This document shows positions 1-9,085 of a DNA stretch of 54,602 bases, piece after piece (the first letter of the stretch is position 1; each line of letters opens with the position of its first letter). The position numbers and the translations under genes are program-made. Below the pieces are notes generated by a model. The model was not told where the DNA came from and made no database searches. It saw only the letters and a list, made by a program, of their open reading frames with translations. The DNA is from Candidatus Rokuibacteriota bacterium (GTDB taxonomy: Bacteria; Methylomirabilota; Methylomirabilia; Rokubacteriales; CSP1-6). Location: contig QHRX01000014.1 in NCBI GenBank assembly GCA_003221455.1, forward strand, positions 1-54,602, in the 5' to 3' direction.

Positions 1-142
1 TCGCGAAGACGAGGCGGGCCTCGCCGCGGTCCAGGATCGCCAGCAGCACGGCCGCCGGCACGAGCGGGCCCGCCGGGACTACCCGCCGACGGCGCCCGGC
101 CAGCCGCTGCCGGGTGAGCCGGGCGAGCTCCTCGACGGTCAC
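1..142 (-). CDS. NUDIX hydrolase, CoA pyrophosphatase-like (5' part only)
   Basis: Only the first 47 codons are in the window; the gene runs off the left edge. Reading from a GTG at 142 gives VTVEELARLTRQRL, an Arg-rich linker, then PAAVLLAILDRGEARLVFA. The pattern of a short N-terminal helix, a basic stretch and 'xxAAVLLxxxxxxGxxxLxF' is the usual opening of CoA pyrophosphatases (NudL type), which cleave CoA or acyl-CoA to 3',5'-ADP and phosphopantetheine. The NUDIX box itself would lie outside the window, so the family call rests on the N-terminus alone. It starts 10 bp after the stop of the enoyl-CoA hydratase gene and is probably its co-transcribed distal gene, which fits an acyl-CoA-related operon. 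Confidence 0.55.
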   Translation of the reverse strand, partial: MTVEELARLTRQRLAGRRRRVVPAGPLVPAAVLLAILDRGEARLVFA

Positions 143-152
143 CGCCGTCGCC

Positions 153-947
153 TCACCGCGCCTTGAACTCGGGCTTCCGCTTCTCAGCGAACGCCCTCGG
201 CCCCTCCACCGCGTCCTCGGTGCCCCGGAGCGTGCCGGAGAGGAACGCCTCGAGCCGGAGCCCGTCGGGCAGCGGGAGCGAAAGCCCGCGGACGACCGCC
301 TCCTTGGCCGCACGGACCGCCAGCGGCCCCCGCTCGCAGAGGGCCTCCGCCCACGCCCTCGCCGTCGTCATCAGCTCGGGCAGCGGCACCACCGTGTTGA
401 CGAGCCCGATCCGGTAGGCTTCGTCGGCCGTGATCTGCTGCCCGAGCAGGATCATCTCGAGGGCCTTGCCCAGCGGAACGATCCGCGGCAGCCGCTGCGT
501 GCCGCCCGCCCCGGGCATGATCGCCCACCGGACCTCGGTGAGGCCGAACGTCGCGTTCGCGCTCGCGATCCGGAGGTCGCAGGCGAGCGCCTGCTCGAGC
601 CCGCCGGCGAGGCAGTGGCCGTTGATGGCGGCGATCATCGGCTTCCAGATCTCGAGGCCCCGCGTGATGCCGGCCAGCCCGAGATCGTTGTGATGGCGGC
701 CGCGCCCCCGCTGGGGCTCCGTCGCGAACACGGCGGGGATCAGCTTCTTCAGGTCGGCCCCGGCCGAGAACGCCCGGTCGCCGGCGCCGGTCAGGATTGC
801 GACCCAGGCGGTGTCGTCGTCCCGGAAGCGCGTCCACGCGTCGATCAGCGCCTGGTGCGTCTCGGGGTCGATCGCGTTCATCGCCTCCGGGCGGTTGATG
901 GTGATGGTGACGAGCCTATCCGTCTGTGCGTAGAGTACTGAGGGCAT
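153..947 (-). CDS. Enoyl-CoA hydratase/isomerase family protein
   Basis: A 264-aa crotonase-fold enzyme; the family hydrates 2-enoyl-CoA or performs related acyl-CoA chemistry in the cytoplasm. Visible signatures are the N-terminal 'VTITINRPEAMNAI', the oxyanion-hole segment 'AFSAGADLKKL', the 'AINGHCLAGGLEQALACD' helix and 'LTEVRWAIMPGAGGTQRLP', which carries the Glu/Gly-Gly pattern of active hydratases. I start at the ATG at 947, before PSVLYAQ; the frame stays open to 1049, but that extension is Arg/Ser-rich and overlaps the SDR gene. It is 10 bp downstream of the SDR gene and 10 bp upstream of a NUDIX gene, so one transcript is likely. The exact substrate cannot be read from the sequence. 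Confidence 0.88.
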   Translation of the reverse strand: MPSVLYAQTDRLVTITINRPEAMNAIDPETHQALIDAWTRFRDDDTAWVAILTGAGDRAFSAGADLKKLIPAVFATEPQRGRGRHHNDLGLAGITRGLEIWKPMIAAINGHCLAGGLEQALACDLRIASANATFGLTEVRWAIMPGAGGTQRLPRIVPLGKALEMILLGQQITADEAYRIGLVNTVVPLPELMTTARAWAEALCERGPLAVRAAKEAVVRGLSLPLPDGLRLEAFLSGTLRGTEDAVEGPRAFAEKRKPEFKAR

Positions 948-957
948 CGCCGTCTCC

Positions 958-1740
958 TCACGACATGAAGAAGCCGCCGTCCACGTTGAGCGCCTGCCCG
1001 GTGATCCCGCCGGACTCGCGCAGCGCGAGGAACGTCGCGGCGTGGGCAACCTCGTCGGGCTCGAGCATCCGCCGGAGCGGCACGCGCGGTCGCACCCAGC
1101 GGTCGAAGACCGCCTGCCCGGGGACGGGCCCCGCCTTCGTGCGCTGCATCGCCATTCCCATCCCGGCGCGGACCCACCCCGGGCACACCGCGTTGACGGT
1201 GATGCCGGGATAGCCCTGGGAACCCAGCTCGGCGGCGAGGGCCCGGGTGAGCCCGATCACGCCGTGCTTGGAGGCGGCGTACGCGGTCACGAAGCCCGAG
1301 CCGCCCGCCTTGCCAAGGACCGACGAGATCGTGATGATCCGCCCCGCACGCCGCTCCAGCATCGGGGGCAGACAGGCCCGGATCGCGCGATACGTGCCGC
1401 AGAGGTTCACGTCGATGACGCGCGTCCAGGCCGCCTCGTCCTGCTCGACGAGGAGGCCGCTCCCGTCGATCCCCGCGCACGTGACCAGCACGTCGAGCCG
1501 GCCGAGCTCGGCCACGGCGCGGCGTGAGACCTCAGCCATGTCGGCCGCGCGCGTGACGTCGCCGGGCTGCGCGACCGCTCGGACGCCCGCCCGGCGGGCC
1601 TCGGCGGCCACGCCTGCCGCCGACTCGGCCAGGTCGACGCAGACGAGGTCGGCGCCCTCGCGCGCGAACGCGAGGACGAGAGCGCGTCCGATGCCGCCCG
1701 CCGCTCCGGTGATGACGACGGTCGTCCCGCGAAGCCTCAC
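958..1740 (-). CDS. Short-chain dehydrogenase/reductase (SDR), classical type
   Basis: A 260-aa NAD(P)-dependent oxidoreductase. It has the cofactor glycine motif TGAAGGIG at residues 11-18, the structural 'CAG' near 88-90, Ser140, and the catalytic YxxxK pair as Tyr154 and Lys158 (YAASK). The C-terminal 'ITGQALNVDGGFFMS' is typical of FabG-like and 3-hydroxyacyl-CoA dehydrogenase-like SDRs. Asp36 after the second strand (CVDLAES) suggests NAD(H) preference; that is inference. It sits between a 2-keto-4-pentenoate hydratase-type gene and an enoyl-CoA hydratase gene, so oxidation of a hydroxyacyl-CoA or ring-derived hydroxy acid is a reasonable role. The 108-bp gap on its upstream side contains a perfect hairpin, so it may be partly uncoupled from the genes before it. 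Confidence 0.88.
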   Translation of the reverse strand: MRLRGTTVVITGAAGGIGRALVLAFAREGADLVCVDLAESAAGVAAEARRAGVRAVAQPGDVTRAADMAEVSRRAVAELGRLDVLVTCAGIDGSGLLVEQDEAAWTRVIDVNLCGTYRAIRACLPPMLERRAGRIITISSVLGKAGGSGFVTAYAASKHGVIGLTRALAAELGSQGYPGITVNAVCPGWVRAGMGMAMQRTKAGPVPGQAVFDRWVRPRVPLRRMLEPDEVAHAATFLALRESGGITGQALNVDGGFFMS

Positions 1741-1761
1741 CGCGACACCAGCGCCCCCCGT

Positions 1762-1780
1762 CGCTGACCCGGCGTCAGCG
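1762..1780 (-). terminator. Hairpin between hydratase and SDR genes (attenuator/terminator-like)
   Basis: A perfect 7-bp inverted repeat (CGCTGAC / GTCAGCG) with a 5-nt loop lies in the 108-bp gap between the hydratase stop (1849) and the SDR start (1740). There is no T-tract after it in either direction, so it is not a canonical intrinsic terminator; it could reduce read-through or protect an mRNA end. Its proximity to the SDR start (about 20 bp) also allows a role in translation. Confidence 0.35.
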
Positions 1781-1848
1781 GCGCGCCGCGGCCGGCGCTC
1801 GGCCGGCGACGCGGGGCTCGCCCAGGGGACCCGCCGGCCGAACCCACC

Positions 1849-2601
1849 TCAAACGAAGCGGGCGCTCACGGATCCCAACCGGGTGAAGCGAGCGGAGACG
1901 ACGTCGCCGGCCGTGGGTCGGAGCAGGGTCGAGATCGAGCCGGTCATCACGATGTCGTGGGCCCGGAGCCCGAGGCCGCGTCCCGCCAGGTGGTTGGCGA
2001 TCCACGCGAGCGAGTTGAGCGGGTTGCCCAGGACCTCGGCCGCGGTGTTGGTCGCCGCCACCTGGCCGTTCTGCTCGTAGACGACGCCCTCGAGCGCCAA
2101 GTCGATCGCCGCCACCGGCGTCAGCGGCTGGCCGAGCACGATCGCGTTGGCGAAGACCCCGTCCGCCACCGCGTCCGCCGCGGTCGGTGTGCCGCCAAAC
2201 CGGAAGTCGACCAGCTCGAGCGCGGGCAGGGCGCCCTCGACCGCGGTGAGCGCGGTGGCCGCCGAGACGCCCGGCCCTGCGAGCTCCCGTCTCATGACGA
2301 ACGCAACCTCGACCTCGACGGCGAGCTGGGCGAAGCGTGCGACCGGGACCGCGTCGCCGGTCGCGAAGACGCCCGACGCCAGCAGGAAACCGCAGACCGG
2401 ATGGTCGACCCCGAACGTGCGCTGCGGTCCCTTGCTGGTGAAGCCCGCCTTCCAGCCGACGAGGCGCTCCCCCCGGTTGACGAGCGCGTCTCGCAGCTCG
2501 TCCTGGATGCGGTAGGCGTCCGCGAGCAAGAGCGGCCTCGACTGGGACGGCGGCGCGACCGCGCGATGGGTCGCGCGGGTCTCGAGCAGGAGGTCGATCA
2601 T
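1849..2601 (-). CDS. 2-keto-4-pentenoate hydratase / fumarylacetoacetate-hydrolase-fold protein
   Basis: A 250-aa member of the MhpD/XylJ-type hydratase family, which adds water to 2-hydroxypenta-2,4-dienoate in meta-cleavage pathways (some relatives are decarboxylases). Supporting stretches are 'RLVGWKAGFTSK', the metal-ligand region 'AVEVEVAFVM' with its acidic residues, 'ALELVDFRF', 'GNPLNSLAWIANHL' and the C-terminal 'DIVMTGSISTLLRP', all in family order and spacing. The ATG at 2601 overlaps the Sir2 stop in an ATGA junction (2598-2601), which fixes the start and implies translational coupling. No ring-cleavage dioxygenase is in the window, so the pathway is not established. Confidence 0.85.
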   Translation of the reverse strand: MIDLLLETRATHRAVAPPSQSRPLLLADAYRIQDELRDALVNRGERLVGWKAGFTSKGPQRTFGVDHPVCGFLLASGVFATGDAVPVARFAQLAVEVEVAFVMRRELAGPGVSAATALTAVEGALPALELVDFRFGGTPTAADAVADGVFANAIVLGQPLTPVAAIDLALEGVVYEQNGQVAATNTAAEVLGNPLNSLAWIANHLAGRGLGLRAHDIVMTGSISTLLRPTAGDVVSARFTRLGSVSARFV

Positions 2602-3365
2602 ACGAGACTCCGGAGCCGCTGGACGATGGCGTCCATGACCTCGCCGGCCCGGGCCGGGATCAGAAGGTCCGCCTGCCCGTCGTACGGCGTCGGTGAGAGG
2701 TTGACGATGACCAGCGTCGCGCCCGCGTGCTTGGCGTGCGCCGGCATATAGGCGGCGGGATAGACCACGAGCGACGAGCCGACGACGACGAAGACGTCCG
2801 AGGCGCGGGCGCGCCGCTCTGCCTCCTGGGTGGCGGGGGCCGGCATCGGCTCGCCGAACAGGATCGTGTGGGGCTTCACGACGCCCCCGCAGGCCGGGCA
2901 GCGCGGGATCTCGACGCCGCTGTCGAGCCACCCCTGCACCTCGTCCCGTGAGTACGGCTGCCCGCAGTCGAGGCAGCGCGCGCGGGTGGCGTTGCCGTGG
3001 AGCTCGATGACCTTGGCCTCGGGCAGCCCCGCCCGCTGGTGGAGATTGTCGACGTTCTGCGTGATGCAGCAGTCGAGCCGATCCAGGCGGTGGAGCTCGG
3101 CGATTGCCAGGTGCGCCGCGTTCGGTTCGGCCTTGCGCATGAGCGGATAGGACTGGCGTCCGACCTCCCAGTACTTTCGCCGCCCCGCCTCGGTCCCGAC
3201 GAAGTGCTGGTAGGTCAGCTCCCGCGGATCGAAGCGGTCCCACACCCCGCCCGGGCTCCGGAAGTCCGGAATCCCTGACTCCGTGCTCACGCCCGCGCCC
3301 GTAAAGAGGACGGGCCGCCGCGCCGCGGCCAGGAGCCGGGCGGCCCGATCAATCGGGTCCGTCAC
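2598..3365 (-). CDS. NAD-dependent protein deacylase, Sir2 family
   Basis: A 255-aa sirtuin, close to the length of CobB-type bacterial enzymes. NAD-binding motifs are GAGVSTESGIPDFR (residues 23-36) and QNVD (103-106); the catalytic His is H123 in IELHGN; zinc is bound by two CxxC pairs, C131/C134 and C156/C159; 'VVVGSSLVVYPAA' and 'VIVNLSPTP' complete the Rossmann part. Such enzymes remove acetyl or other acyl groups from lysines using NAD+. The start is a GTG at 3365 that overlaps the upstream stop as GTGA, so translation is probably coupled. Being inside an acyl-CoA enzyme operon, it may reverse acylation of these enzymes; that is inference. Confidence 0.92.
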   Translation of the reverse strand: MTDPIDRAARLLAAARRPVLFTGAGVSTESGIPDFRSPGGVWDRFDPRELTYQHFVGTEAGRRKYWEVGRQSYPLMRKAEPNAAHLAIAELHRLDRLDCCITQNVDNLHQRAGLPEAKVIELHGNATRARCLDCGQPYSRDEVQGWLDSGVEIPRCPACGGVVKPHTILFGEPMPAPATQEAERRARASDVFVVVGSSLVVYPAAYMPAHAKHAGATLVIVNLSPTPYDGQADLLIPARAGEVMDAIVQRLRSLV

Positions 3366-3709
3366 CGCTTGCGTCCCGCCGGCTTTCTCTTCTTACGGCC
3401 GGCGCTCGCCCGGGGCTTTGGCGCGGACCGGGCCGCGCCCTTGGCCGACGGGCCGGCGGGCCGGACGAACTGCTCGTTCCGTCTGCCTACGCCCCCCAGA
3501 ACCCGCGTGCCGGCCCTCGCCATGGCGATCCAGGCGTCGAGCTCGCGGGCGAGCTCGGGATAACAGTTGTCGCGGTAGGTCTCGAGCGCCCGGAGCGCGG
3601 CGGGATCCTTCCACGGTTTCAGGACGAAGACCCCTTCGACATCGGTCAGGTCGAAGGGCGCCTCGGTCGCCATCGCCATCACGATGTACCGTCTCGTCAG
3701 CTCGGCCAT
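3362..3709 (-). CDS. Conserved hypothetical protein with basic C-terminal tail
   Basis: A 115-aa protein that I do not recognise. Residues 1-70 look folded (MAELTRRYIVMAMA, then 'LTDVEGVFVLKPWKDPAALRALETY' split by charged turns), while about residues 85-115 form a Lys/Arg/Pro/Ala-rich tail ending RKKRKPAGRKR, of the kind that binds nucleic acid or stays disordered. The frame is open to 3751, but the ATG at 3709 fits the purine-rich AGGCGAGGGACC just upstream. It is the first gene of the operon, and its stop overlaps the Sir2 GTG (GTGA). A -35-like TTGACA lies about 115 bp upstream. Function unknown. Confidence 0.6.
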   Translation of the reverse strand: MAELTRRYIVMAMATEAPFDLTDVEGVFVLKPWKDPAALRALETYRDNCYPELARELDAWIAMARAGTRVLGGVGRRNEQFVRPAGPSAKGAARSAPKPRASAGRKKRKPAGRKR

Positions 3710-3801
3710 GGTCCCTCGCCTCCTTGGGAGCGGCGGAGCCCAAGGCGGCATTCGCCCCGGCCCGCGTCGGCGCGGCGAACCGCCGCGGCAGCCGCTCTGA
3801 G

Positions 3802-3830
3802 AGCCTCTACCGTTCTCTGAGCTTTGTCAA
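3802..3830 (-). promoter_or_regulatory. Weak candidate promoter for the Sir2-hydratase-SDR operon
   Basis: On the minus strand a perfect -35 hexamer TTGACA (3830-3825) is followed after 15 nt by TAGAGG (3809-3804) or after 17 nt by GAGGCT (3807-3802). The -35 is convincing but both -10 options are poor. It lies about 95-120 bp upstream of the first gene of the operon. Confidence 0.3.
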
Positions 3831-5060
3831 ACAGGGGCGGCGGGCGGGGCCCGCTGAAAGACGGTCCACCGGGCTCCGTTCCGTATCTGCCAGCCAACGC
3901 CGGCGCCATCCGGGACGGCTCGGCGATCTACCGCACCTGAGGGCGGCCGCGGCCACGGTCTCGGTCCACGCGGGAGATCTCGGCGGAGTCGACCCGTGGC
4001 GGCGGGGAGGAGTCTCGACCGCACGACGCGGACTCCCTGGACGCCGACGGCGTGCTCGAAGACGGCCACCGGCAGACAGGCCAAGACGCCGGGCGGGCCT
4101 CTCGACGATTGCAGCGACTCCCCCGCGCTCCGAGGAGTCGACTCTCTCTGGTCTCCTCGCGTGGTGCGACCTCGCCATCCGGGCCTGCTCGCCGCGACGG
4201 GCGGCGTCCAACGTCTGGGCGTCCCGCCTGAAGCGGGCTGGGCGATTCGGCAGTTTGGCGGACGAGTCAAATCGAGATGGGGCGGGCCCGGCCGCGGCGA
4301 CCGACCGTTAGGGGTCGTGCGGGAGGCTGCGGTTCAGCGCACGCTCCCGAGTTGGGTCGTCCAATCCCCGAGGATCGCGACGAGCGCCCCTTGCGACTGC
4401 CGTCGGCGGGCAATCCGGAGTCATGACCGCGGCACCACCGCGCGTGACCTTCGCTCTGTGGCGTGTCACCCCACGAAGAGCCGTCGACCGGCTGGGCATC
4501 GGGGGGTGACGAGCGCCACAGAGCTCGTGTCTGGGGGCGCGCCGGGCACCGGCGCCGGCCGTGACGGAGGCGGCGGCGCATGCTGCCCCGAGTGCGTCCG
4601 GAAGTCGGCGGCAACCTTCGTCGGGGAGGCTGATTCCCCGTTCACCATGTGCATGTCCCTGCCGCACACTCGGCAACGGGGAGGCCACCGCAGCGTACCG
4701 GTCACCCAGTACCCGCAGCAGGAGTACGTCACGCGCGTTCCCGCGTCCGCGCCGCGCCGAGGACCATCGTCGAGAGGTCCGCTGGGGAAGGCTCGTGGGT
4801 CCCACAAACGCGACCATCGAATGCCCTCACGGCGCTTCCCTCCCCAGCGACGAATCCGCACCCAGAGTCTCGACGGGGAGCGGCCGGCACCCAATCGGGC
4901 GTATCTCCGATTCGGAGGGGGGAAATCCCCTCGAGTGGTGCTCGGGGATTCCCGGACGTCAGGGGTGGGGCGGAACGCGCGGCGGGGGTCGTGTCCCGCC
5001 GTTCAGCGCGGAGCGAAAGAAGTCTTGAACCGGGTTGACTCGGCTGGGACACTGAGGGCC
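3831..5060. other. 1.2-kb region without a clear gene, upstream of yejA
   Basis: This is the longest gene-poor stretch of the window, between the operon ending at 3709 (reading left) and yejA (reading right). Several frames are open, as expected at this GC content, but they give Arg/Pro/Ala-rich translations without motifs. The exception is a Cys-containing minus-strand frame at 4466-4732, listed separately. Just before yejA, TTGAAC (5025-5030) and GACACT (5048-5053) lie 17 nt apart, a weak promoter that would put the transcript start almost on the yejA ATG. I see no tRNA or convincing structured RNA here. Confidence 0.5.
4466..4732 (-). CDS. Possible small zinc-ribbon protein
   Basis: From a GTG at 4732 the frame reads 88 aa. 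The first 35 residues are coherent: aromatic-rich 'VTYSCCGYWVTGTLRW', then 'PPRCRVCGRDMHMVNGE'. Cysteines at 5/6 and 20/23 (CC-x13-CxxC) resemble a small rubredoxin/zinc-ribbon knuckle pair, and third positions in this part are mostly G/C as in real genes nearby. The remainder (about 36-88) is Pro/Ala-rich and may be disordered or not coding. I see no strong ribosome-binding site, the two N-terminal cysteines are adjacent rather than spaced as CxxC, and the gene stands alone. It could be a genuine small protein, a decayed one, or chance. Confidence 0.33.
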   Translation of the reverse strand: MTYSCCGYWVTGTLRWPPRCRVCGRDMHMVNGESASPTKVAADFRTHSGQHAPPPPSRPAPVPGAPPDTSSVALVTPRCPAGRRLFVG

Positions 5061-6911
5061 ATGCGATCGGTCGTCGCCGCGCTCGCCGCCCTCCTGCTCT
5101 TGGCGCTGGTCGTTCCGTGGATCGCCCCGGCCGCCGGCGGCAAGGTCACCGTCACCCATGGTCTGTCCATGTACGGCGACCTCAAGTACGGGCCGGGCTT
5201 CACGCACTTCGAGTACACCGCCCCCGCCCCCCCCAAGGGCGGCGCCGTCAAGCTCGCGGCCCTCGGGACCTTCGACAACCTGAACCCCTTCATCCTGAAG
5301 GGTGTCGCCGCCGCCGGCATCGGCGAACTCTTCGACACGCTGATGGTCCAGTCTGCCGACGAGCCGTTTTCCGAGTACGGGCTGCTCGCGGAGGCCGTCG
5401 AGGTCCCCGAGGACCGGTCGTGGGCGGCGTACACGCTTCGCCCCGGGGCGCGCTTCCACGACGGGAGCCTCCTCAGTCCGGAGGACGTCATCTGGACGTT
5501 CGAGACGCTCAAGACCAAGGGACATCCCTTCTTCCGCTCGTACTACGCGAAGGTCGCCAGGGCCGAGAAGGTCGGGCCGCGGACGGTCAAGTTCACCTTC
5601 AGTCCCGGCGACAATCGCGAGCTCCCGCTCATCGTCGGCCAGATGAGCGTTCTGTCTCGGGCCTACTGGACCACGCACGATTTCGGGAAGACCACGCTCG
5701 AGCCTCCCCTGGGCAGCGGCCCGTACACGGTGGCCGCGGTCGAGCCGGGGCGATCGATCACCTATCGGCGGGTCAAGGACTACTGGGGCGCGCGGCTGCC
5801 CGTCAACGCCGGCCGGAACAACTTCGAGACCATCCGGTTCGACTACTACCGCGACGGCACCGTCGCCCTCGAGGCCTTCAAGGCCCGCGCCTACGACTTC
5901 CGCCAGGAGAACGTCGCCAAGAACTGGGCCACCGCCTACGACGTCCCCGCCGTGCGGGACGGCCTGATCAAGAAGGAGCTGATCCCCAACGAGGTTCCCA
6001 CCGGCATGCAAGGGTTCGTCTACAATACCCGGCGGCCGGTCTTTGCCGACCGCCGCGTGCGCGAGGCGCTCGGGTACGCGTTCGACTTCGAGTGGACCAA
6101 CAAGAACCTCTTCTACGGCGCCTACACGCGGACGAAGAGCTACTTCTCCAACTCGGACCTCGCCTCGCGGGACCTGCCCTCCCGCGAGGAGCTCCGGATC
6201 CTCGAGCCGTTCCGGGGCAAGGTCCCCGACGAGGTGTTCACCAAGGCCCACGAGCCGCCGACGACCGACGGCTCCGGCGAGGTCCGGCAGAATCTGCGGA
6301 TCGCCTTCGGCCTTCTCGAGCAGGCGGGCTGGGTCGTCCGCGGCGGCAAGCTCGTCGACGCGCGCACCGGGGAGCCGATGACCTTCGAGATCCTGCTCGA
6401 TCAACCGGACTTCGAGCGCATCACCCTGCCCTTCGTCAAGAACCTCGAGCGGCTCGGCGTCACCGCGCACCTTCGCACGGTTGACACCGCACAGTACCAG
6501 CACCGGCTCGAGGACTTCGACTTCGACATGACGGTCAAGGTCTGGGCCGAGTCTCTCTCCCCCGGCAACGAGCAGCGCGACGACTGGACCTCCGAGGCGG
6601 CCCGCACCCCGGGGAGCCAGAACCTCGCCGGGATCCGCGACCCGGTGGTCGACAGGCTCGTCGACCTCGTCGTCGCGGCCCCCGACCGCTCGAGCCTCGT
6701 CGCGCGCAGCCGGGCGCTCGATCGAGTCTTGCTGTGGGGCTTCTACGTCATCCCCCATTGGCACATCCAGGCCTTCCGCGTGGCCTATTGGGACAAGTTC
6801 GGGCGGCCGCGGATCGCGCCGAAGTACACGCTCGGCTTCCCCGACACGTGGTGGGTCGACCCGACGAGGGAAGCTGCGCTGCTCCGTGGGCGGGGGGACG
6901 CGCCGAGGTAA
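5061..6911 (+). CDS. yejA: Peptide/microcin C-type ABC transporter, substrate-binding protein YejA
   Basis: A 616-aa periplasmic solute-binding protein of family 5 with an N-terminal signal peptide (hydrophobic residues about 5-25, then APAAGGK). The opening '[20 protein letters not shown]' and '[17 protein letters not shown]' is characteristic of YejA and separates it from generic OppA/DppA. Later segments '[15 protein letters not shown]' and 'TPEDVIW'-like '[13 protein letters not shown]' are family hallmarks. It delivers oligopeptides, including microcin C-like compounds in enterobacteria, to YejBEF. The start chosen is the ATG at 5061, directly before the signal peptide; the frame extends far upstream but without protein-like sequence. 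GAGG lies 3 nt before the ATG. First gene of yejABEF. Confidence 0.88.
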   Translation: MRSVVAALAALLLLALVVPWIAPAAGGKVTVTHGLSMYGDLKYGPGFTHFEYTAPAPPKGGAVKLAALGTFDNLNPFILKGVAAAGIGELFDTLMVQSADEPFSEYGLLAEAVEVPEDRSWAAYTLRPGARFHDGSLLSPEDVIWTFETLKTKGHPFFRSYYAKVARAEKVGPRTVKFTFSPGDNRELPLIVGQMSVLSRAYWTTHDFGKTTLEPPLGSGPYTVAAVEPGRSITYRRVKDYWGARLPVNAGRNNFETIRFDYYRDGTVALEAFKARAYDFRQENVAKNWATAYDVPAVRDGLIKKELIPNEVPTGMQGFVYNTRRPVFADRRVREALGYAFDFEWTNKNLFYGAYTRTKSYFSNSDLASRDLPSREELRILEPFRGKVPDEVFTKAHEPPTTDGSGEVRQNLRIAFGLLEQAGWVVRGGKLVDARTGEPMTFEILLDQPDFERITLPFVKNLERLGVTAHLRTVDTAQYQHRLEDFDFDMTVKVWAESLSPGNEQRDDWTSEAARTPGSQNLAGIRDPVVDRLVDLVVAAPDRSSLVARSRALDRVLLWGFYVIPHWHIQAFRVAYWDKFGRPRIAPKYTLGFPDTWWVDPTREAALLRGRGDAPR

Positions 6912-6937
6912 GCCGGCCGCGCCCGTCCCCAGCCCGC

Positions 6938-8050
6938 ATGCTCGCCTACGTCGCACGTCGTCTCCTCTTTATGATCCCGACCCTGTTCGGGATCATGGTC
7001 ATCAACTTCGCGATCATCCAGGCGGCGCCGGGCGGGCCCGTCGAGCAGATGATCGCCCGGATCAAGGGCACGGCGGTGGAGGCGACGGCGCGGTTCGGCG
7101 GGTCGGCCGGTGGCGAGACGGGCGGGCTCCGCCCGTTCCAGGGGGGCCAGGGCACCGACGTCCTGAGTAAGTACCGCGGCGCGCGCGGGCTCGACCCCGA
7201 GCTGATCCGCCAGCTCGAGAAGCTCTACGGCTTCGACAAGCCGCCGGCCGCGCGCTTCGTCCTGATGATGAAGCGCTACCTCGTCTTCGACTTCGGTCAG
7301 AGCTTCTTCCAGGACCGCCCCGTCATCGACCTCATCGCGTCCAAGCTCCCCGTGTCGATCTCCCTCGGGCTGTGGACGACGCTCCTCGTGTACCTGATCT
7401 CGATCCCGCTCGGGATCGCCAAGGCCGTACGCGACGGCTCTGCCTTCGATATCTGGACGAGCGCGATCGTCGTCGTCGGGTACGCGATCCCGAGCTTCAT
7501 GTTCGCGATCCTGCTCGTGGTGCTGTTCGCCGGGGGCAGCTTCGTGCAGTGGTTCCCCCTGCGCGGGCTCGTCTCCGATACCTGGCCGCAGATGGGCTGG
7601 CTGGCGCGGATCGGCGATTACTTCTGGCACATCACGCTCCCGGTGACCGCACAGGTCGTGAGCGGCTTCGCCGGGCTCACCATGCTGACCAAGAACTCCT
7701 TCCTCGAAGAGATCAACAAGCAGTACGTCGTCACCGCCCGGGCCAAGGGCCTGACCGGCCGCCGCGTGCTCTACGGGCACGTCTTCCGCAACGCGATGCT
7801 GATCGTGATCGCCGGGTTCCCCGCCGCCTTCGTCGGGATCCTGTTCACCGGCGAGCTCCTCATCGAGGTCATCTTCTCCCTCGACGGCCTCGGGCTGCTC
7901 GGCTTCAACGCCGCGATCAACCGCGACTACCCGATCATGTTCGCGACCTTCTACATCTACACGCTGATCGGGCTCCTCCTGAACCTGATCACCGACCTCA
8001 CCTACGTCGCCGTCGACCCGCGCATCGACTTCGCCAGCCGCGAGCCATGA
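6938..8050 (+). CDS. yejB: Microcin C-type peptide ABC transporter, permease YejB
   Basis: A 370-aa inner-membrane permease. It begins [20 protein letters not shown], the standard first helix of DppB/YejB permeases, followed by a long extra-membrane insert (about residues 40-110) that is a feature of YejB. Four to five further helices follow, and the ATP-binding-protein contact loop is visible as '[19 protein letters not shown]' with the EAA-type Gly. It ends with '[10 protein letters not shown]'. It lies 26 bp after yejA and overlaps yejE in ATGA at 8047-8050. The ATG at 6938 is the first in-frame start before helix 1. Confidence 0.9.
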   Translation: MLAYVARRLLFMIPTLFGIMVINFAIIQAAPGGPVEQMIARIKGTAVEATARFGGSAGGETGGLRPFQGGQGTDVLSKYRGARGLDPELIRQLEKLYGFDKPPAARFVLMMKRYLVFDFGQSFFQDRPVIDLIASKLPVSISLGLWTTLLVYLISIPLGIAKAVRDGSAFDIWTSAIVVVGYAIPSFMFAILLVVLFAGGSFVQWFPLRGLVSDTWPQMGWLARIGDYFWHITLPVTAQVVSGFAGLTMLTKNSFLEEINKQYVVTARAKGLTGRRVLYGHVFRNAMLIVIAGFPAAFVGILFTGELLIEVIFSLDGLGLLGFNAAINRDYPIMFATFYIYTLIGLLLNLITDLTYVAVDPRIDFASREP

Positions 8051-9069
8051 CGGCGAGCCCCCTCACGCGGCGGCGTCTCCGGAACTTCCGGGCCAACCGG
8101 CGAGGCTATTGGTCGCTCTGGATCTTCCTGATCCTGTTTGTCCTGAGCCTTGGCGCCGAGGTGATCGCCAACGACCGCCCGCTGCTCGTGCGTTACGACG
8201 GCCGCTTCTACGTCCCCGTCCTGACGGCCTACCCAGAGACCGCCTTCGGCGGCGTCTTCCCGACCGAGGCGGACTACCGCGACCCGTACGTCATCCAACG
8301 GATCCGCGCCCACGGCTGGGCGCTCTGGCCGCCGATCCCCTACCACTACGACACGATCAACTACAATCTGCCGGTCCCGGCGCCGGCCCCGCCCTCGCGG
8401 GCGAACTGGCTCGGGACGGACGACCAGGGGCGCGACCTCCTCGCCCGCCTGATCTACGGGTTCCGGATCTCGGTGCTCTTCGGGCTCACGCTGACCCTGC
8501 TGAGCTCGATCGTCGGCGTCGCCGCCGGCGCCGTCCAGGGCTACTTCGGCGGCTGGATCGACCTCCTCTTCCAGCGCGTCATCGAGATCTGGTCGGGCCT
8601 GCCCGTGCTCTACCTGCTCATCATCCTGTCGAGCGTCGTCGAGCCGAACTTCTGGTGGCTCCTGGGGTTGATGCTCCTGTTCAGCTGGATGTCGCTCGTC
8701 TCGGTGGTCCGCGCCGAGTTCCTGCGCGCGCGCAACTTCGACTACGTGCGGGCGGCCCGCGCCCTTGGCGTCGCCAACGTCGAGATCATGTGGCGCCACG
8801 TGCTGCCGAACGCCATGGTGGCGACGCTGACCTTCCTGCCCTTCATCCTCAACGGCTCGATTACGACGCTCACCTCCCTCGACCTCCTCGGGTTCGGCCT
8901 GCCGCCCGGCTCGCCGTCGCTCGGCGAGATCCTCGCCGAGGGCAAGGCCAACCTCCAGGCGCCGTGGCTCGGGATCACCGGCTTCCTCGTGCTGGCCGTC
9001 ACCCTGACCCTCCTGATCTTCGTCGGGGAGGCCGTCCGCGACGCCTTCGATCCGCGAAAGACCGCATGA
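8047..9069 (+). CDS. yejE: Microcin C-type peptide ABC transporter, permease YejE
   Basis: A 340-aa second permease of the importer. The first helix (about residues 22-43, '[17 protein letters not shown]') is followed by a long periplasmic segment containing '[24 protein letters not shown]' (given here in outline), then '[23 protein letters not shown]', a YejE/DppC-family signature. The EAA loop is '[22 protein letters not shown]'. It pairs with YejB in the membrane. Its ATG overlaps the yejB stop (ATGA), and yejF starts 16 bp after its end, so the four genes are tightly coupled. Confidence 0.9.
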   Translation: MTASPLTRRRLRNFRANRRGYWSLWIFLILFVLSLGAEVIANDRPLLVRYDGRFYVPVLTAYPETAFGGVFPTEADYRDPYVIQRIRAHGWALWPPIPYHYDTINYNLPVPAPAPPSRANWLGTDDQGRDLLARLIYGFRISVLFGLTLTLLSSIVGVAAGAVQGYFGGWIDLLFQRVIEIWSGLPVLYLLIILSSVVEPNFWWLLGLMLLFSWMSLVSVVRAEFLRARNFDYVRAARALGVANVEIMWRHVLPNAMVATLTFLPFILNGSITTLTSLDLLGFGLPPGSPSLGEILAEGKANLQAPWLGITGFLVLAVTLTLLIFVGEAVRDAFDPRKTA

Positions 9070-9085
9070 CCCGCCGGGGCCCGGC

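Noticed and set aside
3996..5060. N-terminal extension of the yejA frame
   Set aside because: Open for over 1 kb but Arg/Gly/Pro-rich without structure; a proper signal peptide starts at 5061.
4959..6956. 665-codon minus-strand frame over yejA
   Set aside because: Antisense shadow of yejA, which has full family motifs on the plus strand.
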